A DNA stretch of 14,551 nucleotides from Sphingopyxis sp. (GTDB lineage Bacteria; Pseudomonadota; Alphaproteobacteria; Sphingomonadales; Sphingomonadaceae), in assembly GCA_012035435.1 (NCBI GenBank), contig JAAUPH010000026.1, forward strand, positions 1 to 14,551. Reading direction: 5' to 3'. Both the position numbers and the translations under genes were made by a program. Below the pieces are notes generated by a model, which was not told the DNA's origin, did no database searches, and worked only from the letters and a program-made list of their open reading frames with translations. Below are positions 1-8,137 of this stretch, piece by piece (within the stretch, counting starts at the first letter, position 1; each line of letters begins with the position of its first letter).

Positions 1-184
1 CTTTCGTCTGTTCAAATCTTCGAAGAGCCCTTCAGCAAATATCACGCGCGAGAATGAAGTCTCGTAGAAAACTGGCAATTATACCTTCCTCAATTTTGAG
101 AGATGTTCGCTATCGAGATACGGCGAGAGACACGCGGAAAAGTGGTTAAAGAATAAACTAAAGGGCAAACACGAGAACAGATTG
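1..184. other. Low-GC flank of unknown origin, no convincing gene
   Basis: By direct count about 43% of the first 180 bases are G or C, clearly lower than the rest of the window. On the plus strand, frame 1 is open from the edge to a TGA at 55-57 (18 codons, ending in KYHARE). This could be the 3' end of a gene entering from the left, but 18 codons are too few to identify. On the minus strand an in-frame stop at 158-160 closes the glycosyltransferase fragment soon after its homology ends. I see no tRNA, insertion-sequence end or hairpin terminator here. Confidence 0.4.
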
Positions 185-370
185 TGCGCCGTTCGTTGTC
201 GTCGTCACCACCGGCAACCCCGAAGCCAGGGCTTCGAGGGTCGAGTTGGCGAACGGATCGTACAAGCTGGGCAGCGCATAGACATCGGCGGCGGCGTAGC
301 ACACCTCCGCGTCGCGCCGCCCGCCGAGGAAACGCGTCTTGCCGGCGAAATTCCGCAGGCGCTTCGACAG
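185..370 (-). pseudogene. Isolated fragment of a GT4-type glycosyltransferase
   Basis: About 62 residues on the minus strand read as the middle of the C-terminal GT-B domain of a family 4 glycosyltransferase. A beta-strand FLGGR is followed by YAAADVYALPSLYDPF and LEALASGLPVVTTTTNGA. This is the donor-binding region seen in LPS-core and capsule glucosyltransferases, with the second glutamate of the E-x7-E motif present in LEAL and Asp (in DPF) at the first position. Homology stops abruptly at both sides: after TNGA (near 185) the frame runs into low-GC DNA and a stop at 158-160, and before about 370 it runs into the antisense of the GH28 gene. It has no start, no N-terminal domain and no C-terminal helix, so it cannot be a working enzyme. 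It is either the relic of a rearrangement or an assembly or amplification chimera. The family call is firm; the cause is not. Confidence 0.7.
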
Positions 371-1574
371 CGGCGGATTGACGCTGCGGTCAAATCTGCA
401 CGTGTATCTGAGCGGCGGCGCGCGGCTCGCCATGTCGACCAACTATGATGATTATGCGCCGCGCGATGCGATCGAGGGGCACCGCGCGCTGCTGTTCGGG
501 GACCAGATCAGCAATGTCGAGATCAGCGGGACGGGCGTGATTGATGGGATGGCCGCGCCCATCTATGCCGCAATGGATCGCATCATCGCCGTCAATCGCG
601 ATGACCCGGCCGCCGACCGGCGCGCGCGATTTGGGCTGATGCTGAGCCGGTGCAGCAATGTGCGGGTGCGCGACATCACCATCCGTGACACGCCGATGTT
701 CCTGATGGCGGTGCGGCAGTGCGACAATGTCGTGCTTGACGGGTTCACGCTCGATGCGCCGGTCGACAGCCACAACACCGACGGGCTTCAGATCATCGAT
801 TCGTCCGACGTTCGGGTTACCAATTGCTATATTTCCGTGGGCGACGATGGGATCACGACCAAGGCGCAGGGGGTCAAGGCGATTGAGCGGCTGATCGTCG
901 ACAATTGTGTGATCCGCTCGGATGATGGGGCGATCAAACTGGGGACGCAATCGCGCGGGGTGCTGCGCGATAGCCTGTTCAACAATATCGCTATCGTCGA
1001 TTCCCGTTATGGTATTGCGGCGTTCATGATCCGCGGCGGGCTCTATGCCAACAACCGTTTCACCAATATCCGGATCGCGACCGGAGGGCGACACCGGCGC
1101 GGTTATCCGATCTTTGTCGATATCGACGATCGCGAGCGGAACGCGCAAGGCGGCATTGGGCGGATCGACGGACTGGTTTTTGACAATCTGGACATCACGA
1201 CGGGCGGCAACATGTTGATCGCCGGGCATCCGCAATCGCCAATCCGCGACCTGACGCTATCCAATGTGCGGTTTCGGTCGACGGCCAAGGATCCAATTGC
1301 TGCGAGCGATGTCAAACCGACCGGCAACCGAAGGTTTCGGCCGGTTGCGGGCGCGGCTGATTATTCCACCATCGACGCGCATCTGGTGATTGGCGAGGCG
1401 CAGGGCGTGCGGCTGATCAACGTTGATATTGCCGGAGAACCAAGTGCTCGTGAAACCATGGTGATGCGCAACGTAAAGGACTTGATCGAGCCTAGCGCGC
1501 CGCCGCCCGGATTGCCGCCTCATCAGGCTCGAGTCCCAGCCCCGGCCCGGTTGGCACCGCCATCCGGCCATTGA
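339..1574 (+). CDS. GH28 (polygalacturonase-like) glycosidase, 5'-truncated
   Basis: A right-handed beta-helix protein of glycoside hydrolase family 28, which typically hydrolyses galacturonan or rhamnogalacturonan links outside the cytoplasm. Recognisable sequence begins only at about 372 (GGLTLRSNLHVYLSGGARL); the TTG at 339 lies in the glycosyltransferase fragment, so that start is artificial. The signal peptide and first coils are missing. Repeated N-V-x-V/I-x-x-x-x-I coils follow. NTD (774-782) and DD (843-848), two catalytic motifs of the family, are present. The usual GHG motif is replaced by SDDGAIKLGT (918 onward), and no clear RIK follows, so the substrate need not be polygalacturonate. 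The last 27 or so residues are a Pro/Ala/Arg tail antisense to the neighbouring gene. A TAG in another frame at 1493-1495 would end the gene at the junction, so the tail is probably not real. It converges on the enolase-superfamily gene. The family is fairly sure, the activity open. Confidence 0.75.
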   Translation: MPAKFRRRFDSGGLTLRSNLHVYLSGGARLAMSTNYDDYAPRDAIEGHRALLFGDQISNVEISGTGVIDGMAAPIYAAMDRIIAVNRDDPAADRRARFGLMLSRCSNVRVRDITIRDTPMFLMAVRQCDNVVLDGFTLDAPVDSHNTDGLQIIDSSDVRVTNCYISVGDDGITTKAQGVKAIERLIVDNCVIRSDDGAIKLGTQSRGVLRDSLFNNIAIVDSRYGIAAFMIRGGLYANNRFTNIRIATGGRHRRGYPIFVDIDDRERNAQGGIGRIDGLVFDNLDITTGGNMLIAGHPQSPIRDLTLSNVRFRSTAKDPIAASDVKPTGNRRFRPVAGAADYSTIDAHLVIGEAQGVRLINVDIAGEPSARETMVMRNVKDLIEPSAPPPGLPPHQARVPAPARLAPPSGH

Positions 1575-2679
1575 CCGGCAGGATGCGGTTCTGGAAGAAG
1601 GCCCAGAGTTCGGACAAGCGTTTGCTGCCGGGATGTTCCTGAGGCCGCGTCGCCGTGCGTGACCGCGCGATGAAATGTGCATGAGCGGCGGACAGCAGGG
1701 TGGGGCGCGCGTTGTGCACTGAGATGGGCACATCGAACAATTCGGCCATGCTGGCGACGTGCAAGCCCGCGGTCAGCCCCGACAGTTTCGATACGTCGGG
1801 ATTGATCAAGTCGGGCCGACCCTGTTGGATGAGGTCGCGAAAGGCCCACGGCGTATATTCATGCTCACCAGCGGCAATCGACATGTCGAGTGCATCGCCG
1901 ACTTGGCGGAGCGATGCGAAATGGTGCATCGCCACCGGCTCTTCGAACACCTCGACACCTAGCCTTTCATAGAGCTGCTTGCCGACGGTGATAGCGCGCG
2001 CGGGGCGATAACCGTTGTTGGCGTCGACATAGAGCGGGATGACATCGCCAATCGCCTTGCGCACCGCAGCGGCCGTGACAAAGGTTGGATCGGGGTCGGG
2101 ATCGGCATTTTCCTCGCGGATCGCCATGCGGACCTTGATGCCGCGAAACCCCTCGGCAACAAGCTCGGCGGCGCGGCGTCCGGCCTGATCGGGGGTCATA
2201 TAGGTGCCGTTGCCAAGGTCGCGGCTGAACGAGCCATAGACCGGGAAATCATCCCGGAACTTGCCGCCGAGCAGCGCCCAGACCGGCTTGTTCAGCAGTC
2301 GCCCGCGCAAATCCCACAATGCACAGTCGATCCCGGCCAGCGCTTGGCTGGCGATGCCGCCGGGGCCCATTTCGTCATATTCATAGTAAAGCTTGGCCCA
2401 TGTCGCCTCGCCCGCGAAGACATCGTCGCCTATGACATGGGCGGCCATGCTGTCGTTGATCAGGCTCGCGACGAATTTGCCGCCGCTATGCCCGGCCTCG
2501 CCCCATCCCGCCGTGCCATCGTCGGCGGTAACCTTGACAAATACCGCGCGGGGGACGGCAAAGGCCTCGACCTTGGCGATCCTCGATTGTCCGCGATTGG
2601 CGGCGAGGAGCGGGAAGGGGAGCATCACGCCCGCGCCCGCCAGCACCGCCGCGCCGATCATCTGCCTGCGCCCGATCAT
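1492..2679 (-). CDS. Tat-exported enolase-superfamily (mandelate racemase/MLE) sugar-acid dehydratase
   Basis: The 395-residue protein has an N-terminal twin-arginine signal (MIGRRQMIGA, a hydrophobic stretch to about residue 27, then LAA), so export to the periplasm in folded form is predicted. Residues 32-140 are the enolase N-terminal capping domain. The barrel carries a mandelate-racemase-type active site: K182-x-R184 (GIKVRM), metal ligands D219 (YVDANNG), E246 (VFEEPV) and E272 (AAGEHEY), and an Asp-His pair D295 (NPDVSKLSG) and H322 (VHNARP). This is the set used by dehydratases and racemases of sugar acids; the true substrate cannot be read. The start ATG overlaps the symporter stop (ATGA) and has its own AGGAG (2688-2692) eight bases upstream. 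It is the last gene of the leftward operon. A periplasmic location is unusual for this superfamily and suggests it works on an acid sugar before uptake. Confidence 0.85.
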   Translation of the reverse strand: MIGRRQMIGAAVLAGAGVMLPFPLLAANRGQSRIAKVEAFAVPRAVFVKVTADDGTAGWGEAGHSGGKFVASLINDSMAAHVIGDDVFAGEATWAKLYYEYDEMGPGGIASQALAGIDCALWDLRGRLLNKPVWALLGGKFRDDFPVYGSFSRDLGNGTYMTPDQAGRRAAELVAEGFRGIKVRMAIREENADPDPDPTFVTAAAVRKAIGDVIPLYVDANNGYRPARAITVGKQLYERLGVEVFEEPVAMHHFASLRQVGDALDMSIAAGEHEYTPWAFRDLIQQGRPDLINPDVSKLSGLTAGLHVASMAELFDVPISVHNARPTLLSAAHAHFIARSRTATRPQEHPGSKRLSELWAFFQNRILPVNGRMAVPTGPGLGLEPDEAAIRAAAR

Positions 2680-4035
2680 GCCATGCTCTCCTGCATCCGT
2701 TTATGCTCAGCCTGATCGAGTTGGTAACCCCAGATCAGCCAGGCGGAAATGGCGACGCCCGCGAGCGGGACCAGCGCCATGATGGCTTTGAGGCCCCACA
2801 GCGTGGCCTCGCTCTGATCCTGATTGGGGACATATCCGATTGCGCTGAGCATCCAGCCGAGCAGCGCGCCGTTGAGGCCAAGCGCAAGCTGTTTGGCGAA
2901 GGACGCGATGCCGAACACTTTGGCGTCATGACGCTGGCCGGTCTTCCACGCGTTATACTCGACCGTATCGGGCAGCATCGCCCAGAACAGCACCTGATAG
3001 GCGACATTGCCCGCCGAGATCAGCCCAATCAGCGCCGCCGCGACGAGAGGATCGCGCGACGGGCTGAGGAAGAAAAGGGTGTAGGCGACGGCGCTCAGGA
3101 CATTGGCGTAAAGCCAGGCGGTGCGCTTTGACGTGCGGCGCGCGACGACCGCCCACAGCGGCGCGAACACCAGGTTGATGACCAGCGCAAAAGGCAGGAT
3201 GTTCGGCACCAGATCGGGTCGATCCAGATAATAGGTCACATAATAAGCGAGGCATTTGTTGGTCATCGTAAAGGCGAGACTCGACACAATGATGCAGCCA
3301 AAAATGCGCGCGAGCGGGCCGTTGCCGCGCGCCATTTGCACCGACGTGCGGAAATCGTCGATGCTGCTCGCCAGCGAAAATACCCGCCGGATTGGCCTCG
3401 ACCAGCTGTTCGGGCTCGCGCGTGGTGGCAAAGGTCAACCAGAAAAAGGGCAGGCTGATCACCCCGACGAGCCCTGCCGCGATGACATAAGTGAGGTTAT
3501 TGTCCCCGCCGCCCAGCATCGTCACCAGCCGCGGCATGGTGAAAGTGACGACCGCGCCGCCGCTGAAGGCAAAGAACATCCGCCACCCGGCGAGCGACGA
3601 ACGCTCATCGGCATCCTGCGTAATCCGCGCGGACAGCGAGCTGTACGGGATGCTGACCACGCTGTACGCAGTGCGCAGGAAAATCTGCGACAACAAAGCA
3701 TAGAGAAACAGCCCGACCTGCGGCCAGTCGGGTGTCAGAAACGCCAGCATGAAAGCGACGACCAGCAACGGCGAGGCAAAAATGAGATAGGGCCGATAGC
3801 TGCCCCAGCGCGACCGTGTACGATCCGCAATCGCGCCGATGACGGTGTCGGCAAAACCGTCCCAAAGGCTGGCGATCAGGAAGACGGTTCCCGCGAGCCG
3901 CGCGTCGAGCCCCAGCACATCGGTGTAAAAGGGCATCAGAAGCAGATTGAGCGACTGCCAGAAGATATTGAAGCCAAAGTCACCCGACGCCCAGCCGAGC
4001 TTGCTGCCCCAGCCGATCCGCGCGCCCGCGCTCAT
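2676..4035 (-). CDS. GPH-family (MFS) uronide:cation symporter, one frameshift
   Basis: An inner-membrane transporter of the glycoside-pentoside-hexuronide:cation symporter family. The N-terminal half shows the family pattern: GSKLGWASGDFGFN, FYTDVLGL, LWDGFADTVIGAIADRTRSRWG and RPYLI. The second half shows LAYYVTYYLDRPDL, the LWAVVARRTSKRTAWL loop and VLFWAMLPDTVEY-WKTG. About twelve hydrophobic segments are visible across both parts. The reading frame changes once near 3377-3385. Removing one base, most simply from the A run at 3377-3380, joins NPAG to SLASSIDDF and gives about 452 residues, the normal family length. The start ATG at 4035 overlaps the beta-glucuronidase stop (ATGA), and the stop overlaps the next start (ATGA), so translation is probably coupled. 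Its neighbour is a cytoplasmic beta-glucuronidase, so the likely cargo is a glucuronide or short uronic oligosaccharide. The family is sure, the cargo inferred. Confidence 0.85.
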
Positions 4036-5816
4036 TGCCCGGTCCACAGCTGACGCACGCGCCATGCCGCCATCTTGGGCTCGCGAGTACGGGTGAACAG
4101 GCCTTTGAGATTGTTGACGACGCGGCGACCATGCTGCGCGGTGCGGAAATCGGCGAAGGCCCACACATGGCCGCCGATGCACGCCGAATGCGCGGTGATG
4201 ACATCCCAATAGGCGGCGATGAAATCGGCCTGATATTCCTCGGTAAACATCTGGGGATAGGTCGCATGCTGCCCGGCCAGCGCATCGGCGCCGAATTCGG
4301 AAATCAGGATCGGCTTGCCGTGCACCGCGATGGCATCAAGATCGGCGGTCAGCCGCGCGGTGGCGCGATCGAGCTGCGCGGGTTCGCTGTACCAGCCGTG
4401 GTAGCGGTTGATCATCAGGAAATCGGCCTCGCCAAAGGCGGGGTCGTCGTTGCCAGCATAGCCGACATTGGCGTGAGTCATCGGCCGGGTTGGGTCAAGC
4501 GCGCGGGCGTGGGCGAATAGTTCGGCCCAATAGGGTCCGGACTCTGAGCGATATTCAGGTTCCGCCAGATAGCCGGGTTCATTGGCAAGCGACCAGGCGA
4601 TGACGCAGGTTCGGTTGGTATCGCGCGCGATCAGCGCAGTGGCGGCCTGTCGATGCGCAGCGAGAGTCGCGGCATTGACCTTGCGAAAATCGAGGTTGAT
4701 CGAAAAAACCTCGTCGATCACCAGCACGCCCATTTCATCCGCCATGTCGAGAAATTCCTCGGCATAGGGATAGTGCGAGGTTCGCACGCTGTTTGCGCCC
4801 AGCCATTTCAGCAACTGAAAATCCTTGGCTAGCTGAGGCAGATTGAGCCCGCGGCCGTGAAGCGGGCTGTCCTCATGCTTACCGCAGCCGGTGAGCGTTA
4901 GGGGTTGGCCGTTGAGGAGCAAGCTTGTACCCTCCACGCGGACGTCCCGCAGGCCGAGGCGCTGATCGATCTGATCGATGATGCGTTCGCCATCGACCAA
5001 CTCGATCTTCAGCTGGTAAAGGAACGGATCCGTTGGCGACCACAGCCGTGCGTCCGGTACCGGCACGGCCATGCTCGCGTCACCGCCTGTCAATGCTGTC
5101 TCTGCCGATGCCGCCACTCGGCCCTCGCGCAAATCGATGAGTGTCACACGGCATAGCGTGCCGCCGCTCGCCGATATATCGACCTCGACCATGGGCACAG
5201 GCTTGACGGGAGTTCGCACCCGATAGCTGCTAATCGCCAGCGCAGGACGGATGACCAGATGGACGGGCCGGTTAATCCCGCCGAACGGAAAGAAATCAAA
5301 GCGCACAGCGGGCAGATATTCATCGCGCGGGCGGCGCTCGGCGACATAGTCGGCCTGTGTCACCCGCTGGGTGGGCCCATCGATGGGCAGTTCGTTCGTC
5401 ACCCGCACCACCAGCAGCCGGGTGCCGCCCGGATGTGGGCCGGTGGCGACAGGCACGGTGAAGGGCAGCATCGCCGCGCCGCTGGATCCGGCGAGCCCGC
5501 CGTCGATCCACACATCAGCGAAATAGTCAGCAGACCCGAACCGCAATTCAGCAACTTCGCCCGCGCGCAGTTCAGGCAGGTAAAATTCGCGCGTCATCCA
5601 GGCGGGACCGACATGGTTCGTCGCGCCTGCTTCGCTGAGCTGTTCGTTCCAGCTGCCGGGCACCGCGATGGGCAGCGGGGCTGTGGCGAAACCCTGCCCC
5701 TGCAGGCCGCTAGCCCATCCCGCAGCGCGGCCAGCGTCATCGGGATCGAGCCGGATGTGCCAGATGCCGCTGAGGTCTTGGGCGGTACGACAGGCGTTGG
5801 TCTGGGGGCGGAGCAT
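4032..5816 (-). CDS. GH2 beta-glucuronidase, cytoplasmic
   Basis: The 594-residue retaining glycosidase releases glucuronate from beta-glucuronides. Domain order: a jelly-roll sugar-binding domain (about 15-180, with DLSGIW and a PGSWNE motif), an immunoglobulin-like domain (about 185-270), then the catalytic barrel. The acid/base is E413 in WSLANEP and the nucleophile E507 in ISEFGAD. The key specificity mark is N569-L-K571 in NNLKGLFTR, the N-x-K pair that grips the glucuronate carboxylate in E. coli GusA. This separates it from beta-galactosidases. No signal peptide is present, so it should act inside the cell on imported glucuronides, which fits the coupled symporter gene downstream. I prefer the ATG at 5816: it overlaps the kinase stop by one base (TGATG) and has GGAG (5828-5831) upstream. 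A TTG at 5825 would add three residues but sits too close to that site. Confidence 0.9.
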   Translation of the reverse strand: MLRPQTNACRTAQDLSGIWHIRLDPDDAGRAAGWASGLQGQGFATAPLPIAVPGSWNEQLSEAGATNHVGPAWMTREFYLPELRAGEVAELRFGSADYFADVWIDGGLAGSSGAAMLPFTVPVATGPHPGGTRLLVVRVTNELPIDGPTQRVTQADYVAERRPRDEYLPAVRFDFFPFGGINRPVHLVIRPALAISSYRVRTPVKPVPMVEVDISASGGTLCRVTLIDLREGRVAASAETALTGGDASMAVPVPDARLWSPTDPFLYQLKIELVDGERIIDQIDQRLGLRDVRVEGTSLLLNGQPLTLTGCGKHEDSPLHGRGLNLPQLAKDFQLLKWLGANSVRTSHYPYAEEFLDMADEMGVLVIDEVFSINLDFRKVNAATLAAHRQAATALIARDTNRTCVIAWSLANEPGYLAEPEYRSESGPYWAELFAHARALDPTRPMTHANVGYAGNDDPAFGEADFLMINRYHGWYSEPAQLDRATARLTADLDAIAVHGKPILISEFGADALAGQHATYPQMFTEEYQADFIAAYWDVITAHSACIGGHVWAFADFRTAQHGRRVVNNLKGLFTRTREPKMAAWRVRQLWTGQ

Positions 5817-6766
5817 CAGGCGCAAATCTCCATCGCGGGCATCGCCGATAACGGGACGATTGCGCCGGGATGCTGAACCACGGTGCTCGCGAGCCGATGG
5901 CCGGATCTCGCCGCTGCATTGGCGGGTGCGCCCGCGAGCCGGGCGGCGAGATAGGCAGCGTTGAAGCTGTCGCCCGCACCGGTGGTATCACGCACCTGCG
6001 CAACTTCTTCGGCGGGCATGAACTCGCCGCCATGCCGATCGGCGATATAGGCTCCTGCGGCGCCAAGCTTGACGGCGACTTCGCGGACCCCAGTGTGCAG
6101 CCATCGCTCGGCGCAGGCTTCGGCGTTCATGGCACCGTAGAGCGCGCAATCATCGTCCAGCGTGGGGAGGGCAATGCTGACGTAGCGCGCGAAATCGTCG
6201 ATTGCTCCGCGCGCTGTGCTAACATCGGTCCATCCGCGGGCGCGGTAATTGCTATCGAACGCAACATCGCCGCCGTTTGCGCGGACAGTGGCAGCAAAGG
6301 CCGCAATCCGGGCGCGCTCCGCGGGCGTGAAGAGCGACAGCGTGATGCCGGACAGATAGAGCAGCCGGGCCGTGCTCGCGGCGGTCAGCGCAGCCTCTGC
6401 ACCAGGGCAGTCGAAGAACGCGCGAGCCGCAGATTGATCGCGCCAATATTGGAAACTGCGCTCTCCGGCGCCATCGAGCAGGATGGCATAGAGGCCGGGG
6501 ACGCGGTCAGGGTGGCGCAGGGCTAGCGCGGTGCCCATACCCTCTGCTGACCATGTCGCCATCATTGTGGTACTAAACGGATCACGCCCGACTGCGGTCA
6601 TATAATCGACCTGACTGGCCAGGCGCTGAAGATAGACGGCGACGTTGTAACTGTCGCCCGCAAAAGCCTGATTCCATTGCGGAGCATCGCTGGCCGGACG
6701 ACTGAGTTCGATCATGCATTCGCCAAAGGCCACGATGCGCCCGGAAGTGTCGGCCACGCCGCTCAC
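5816..6766 (-). CDS. kdgK: 2-keto-3-deoxygluconate kinase (PfkB family)
   Basis: The predicted cytoplasmic kinase of about 316 residues phosphorylates KDG, the product shared by the glucuronate and galacturonate branches, to KDPG for Entner-Doudoroff cleavage. The ribokinase/PfkB fold is shown by the N-terminal [13 protein letters not shown], the substrate-lid glycine-rich [15 protein letters not shown], and the C-terminal signature [18 protein letters not shown], whose Asp (residue 266) is the catalytic base. The FGECMIEL opening and the sugar-acid neighbours favour KdgK over fructokinase or ribokinase. The start is probably the GTG at 6766, which overlaps the manD stop (GTGA). A GTG at 6775 would add three residues. 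The gene ends one base into the next start. No KDPG aldolase gene is seen in this window. Confidence 0.87.
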   Translation of the reverse strand: MSGVADTSGRIVAFGECMIELSRPASDAPQWNQAFAGDSYNVAVYLQRLASQVDYMTAVGRDPFSTTMMATWSAEGMGTALALRHPDRVPGLYAILLDGAGERSFQYWRDQSAARAFFDCPGAEAALTAASTARLLYLSGITLSLFTPAERARIAAFAATVRANGGDVAFDSNYRARGWTDVSTARGAIDDFARYVSIALPTLDDDCALYGAMNAEACAERWLHTGVREVAVKLGAAGAYIADRHGGEFMPAEEVAQVRDTTGAGDSFNAAYLAARLAGAPANAAARSGHRLASTVVQHPGAIVPLSAMPAMEICA

Positions 6767-7971
6767 CAGTTCCACATCGAACCGTCTTCCAGCCGCGCAA
6801 CGGGCAACTGTGCGGGACGATAGGGATATTTGGCGGCCAACTCCTCATCGATGGTGACGCCGTGGCCAGGGCTTTCGCCTACCAGCATATGGCCATCCTC
6901 GAACCGGTAATCATGCGGGAAGACCGCGTCGGTTTCGGGGGTGTGGCGCATATATTCCTGAATGCCGAAATTGGGCACCCAGCTGTCAAAATGCAGCGCG
7001 GTTCCCATCGTCACCGGCGACAGGTCGGTCGCGCCGTGACACCCGGTGCGCACCTGATAGAGCGCGGCCAGATCGGCGATGCGCCGCAGATGGGTGACGC
7101 CGCCCGCGCCAACGATGGTCGCGCGGATATAATCGATCAGCTGGTTCTGGATCAGATCCTTACAGTCCCAAATGGTGTTGAAAATCTCGCCCACCGCGAT
7201 CGGTGTGGTCGTGTGCTGGCGGATCAGCTTGAACGCTTCCTGATTTTCCGCCGGAGTCGCATCCTCCATCCAGAACAGCGCATAGGGTTCCAGCGACTTG
7301 CCCAGCCGCCCGGCTTCAATCGGGGTCAGGCGGTGGTGCACGTCATGGAGCAGGTGATGATCAAAGCCATATTTGTCGCGCAGCGCGGCGAACAATTGCG
7401 GTGCGTAATTCAGATAGCTGGATGTGTTCCACAGCGTCTCTGTGGGCAGCGCGGCGTCGGCGGGCTCATAATACAGGTCACCGCGCCCGACGCCGTAAGC
7501 GCCTTTAACCCCGGGAATGCCGGTCTGCGCGCGGATCGCCTTGTAACCCAGGCCGATGTATTTGCCGACCGCCTCGACCGTCTCATCGATATCGGCACCA
7601 TTGGCATGGCCATACACCATGATGCGGTCGCGGCTTTTGCCGCCGAGCATGTCATAGAGCGGCATGCTGGCCGCCTTGGCCTTGATATCCCACAGCGCGA
7701 CATCGACCGCCGCAATGGCGCGCATGGTCACTGGCCCTCGCCGCCAATAGGCACCGCGATAGAGATATTGCCAGATATCCTCAATCCGCCGCGCATCCTT
7801 GCCGATGAGGGCAGGACAGACATGATCCTGAAGATAGCTGACCACCGATAGCTCACGGCCATTCAGCGTCGCATCGCCGATACCGGTCAGGCCACCTTCG
7901 ACCTCGATCTTCAGCGTCACGAAATTGCGGCCGGGGCAGGTGACGATCACCCGCGCGCTCAGGATTTTCAA
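6763..7971 (-). CDS. manD: D-mannonate dehydratase, enolase superfamily (ManD type)
   Basis: It converts D-mannonate to 2-keto-3-deoxygluconate in the cytoplasm, the last specific step of glucuronate breakdown. It replaces the unrelated UxuA enzyme of E. coli. From the TTG at 7971 the protein is 402 residues, the length I recall for Novosphingobium aromaticivorans ManD. The known active-site positions coincide without offset: R147, Y159, metal ligands D210, E236 and E262, plus H212, H312, E339 and C-terminal W402. Flanking motifs [50 protein letters not shown] and [16 protein letters not shown] are family hallmarks. GGGAG at 7979-7983, seven bases before the TTG, supports this start. The frame stays open upstream to 8157, but that stretch is the divergent promoter. 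It is the first gene of the leftward operon. Function is very likely; some close homologues are weak and act on gluconate. Confidence 0.95.
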   Translation of the reverse strand: MKILSARVIVTCPGRNFVTLKIEVEGGLTGIGDATLNGRELSVVSYLQDHVCPALIGKDARRIEDIWQYLYRGAYWRRGPVTMRAIAAVDVALWDIKAKAASMPLYDMLGGKSRDRIMVYGHANGADIDETVEAVGKYIGLGYKAIRAQTGIPGVKGAYGVGRGDLYYEPADAALPTETLWNTSSYLNYAPQLFAALRDKYGFDHHLLHDVHHRLTPIEAGRLGKSLEPYALFWMEDATPAENQEAFKLIRQHTTTPIAVGEIFNTIWDCKDLIQNQLIDYIRATIVGAGGVTHLRRIADLAALYQVRTGCHGATDLSPVTMGTALHFDSWVPNFGIQEYMRHTPETDAVFPHDYRFEDGHMLVGESPGHGVTIDEELAAKYPYRPAQLPVARLEDGSMWNW

Positions 7972-8038
7972 AGCAAAACTCCCGCTTCCCCAAAGGACAC
8001 CTCGCTGGGGAGGGCCATTGCTTTTTGCATTGCCCAGC

Positions 8039-8067
8039 GTCATGCGCTGTGATAATTGGTCTGTCAA
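8039..8067 (-). promoter_or_regulatory. Candidate promoter for the manD operon
   Basis: Read on the minus strand, a perfect -35 box TTGACA (8062-8067) is followed by 17 bases and a weak -10 candidate CATGAC (8039-8044). Transcription would begin about 60 bases upstream of the manD TTG. The -35 hexamer lies inside operator candidate 1, so repressor binding would block polymerase. The -10 is poor, so the exact start is uncertain. Confidence 0.45.
8056..8067. promoter_or_regulatory. GntR-family operator candidate 1
   Basis: TTGGTCTGTCAA is an imperfect palindrome of the FadR-subfamily kind (TGGTnnnACCA theme; E. coli ExuR/UxuR sites are built on AATTGGT half-sites). It is preceded by AA, giving AATTGGTC. 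Its right half is the -35 box facing manD. Confidence 0.6.
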
Positions 8068-8077
8068 GTAACATGAA

Positions 8078-8090
8078 TTGTCCTGACCAA
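8078..8090. promoter_or_regulatory. GntR-family operator candidate 2
   Basis: TTGTCCTGACCAA reads TTGGTCAGGACAA on the other strand, the same pattern as candidate 1 in opposite orientation. Its strong half GACCAAATT (8085-8093) mirrors AATTGGTC (8054-8061), so the outer half-sites also form one large inverted repeat. Two sites about two helical turns apart would allow cooperative binding or looping. Confidence 0.6.
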
Positions 8091-8131
8091 ATTGCGCGCC
8101 GCGACCCGTTCGGTGGTGCAGGCGGGGCAGG

Positions 8132-8137
8132 AAGGAG
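8132..8137 (+). promoter_or_regulatory. Ribosome binding site fixing the gntR start
   Basis: AAGGAG lies seven bases before the GTG at 8145, an optimal distance. It lies only four bases before the TTG at 8142, so the GTG is chosen. Confidence 0.7.

Noticed and set aside
1..57. 3' end of an unidentified gene (18 codons)
   Set aside because: It is too short to recognise and is recorded only in the note on the low-GC flank.
390..1235. Long minus-strand open frame of 281 codons under the GH28 gene
   Set aside because: Its translation is a His/Asp/Arg/Ile-rich shadow without any family motif, while the opposite strand shows clear beta-helix coils.
5870..6526. Plus-strand open frame of 218 codons opposite kdgK
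   Set aside because: It is a shadow of the PfkB kinase with no motif or ribosome site of its own.
6862..7851. Plus-strand open frame of 329 codons opposite manD
   Set aside because: It is antisense to a gene whose every active-site residue is conserved; its composition is typical of a high-GC shadow frame.
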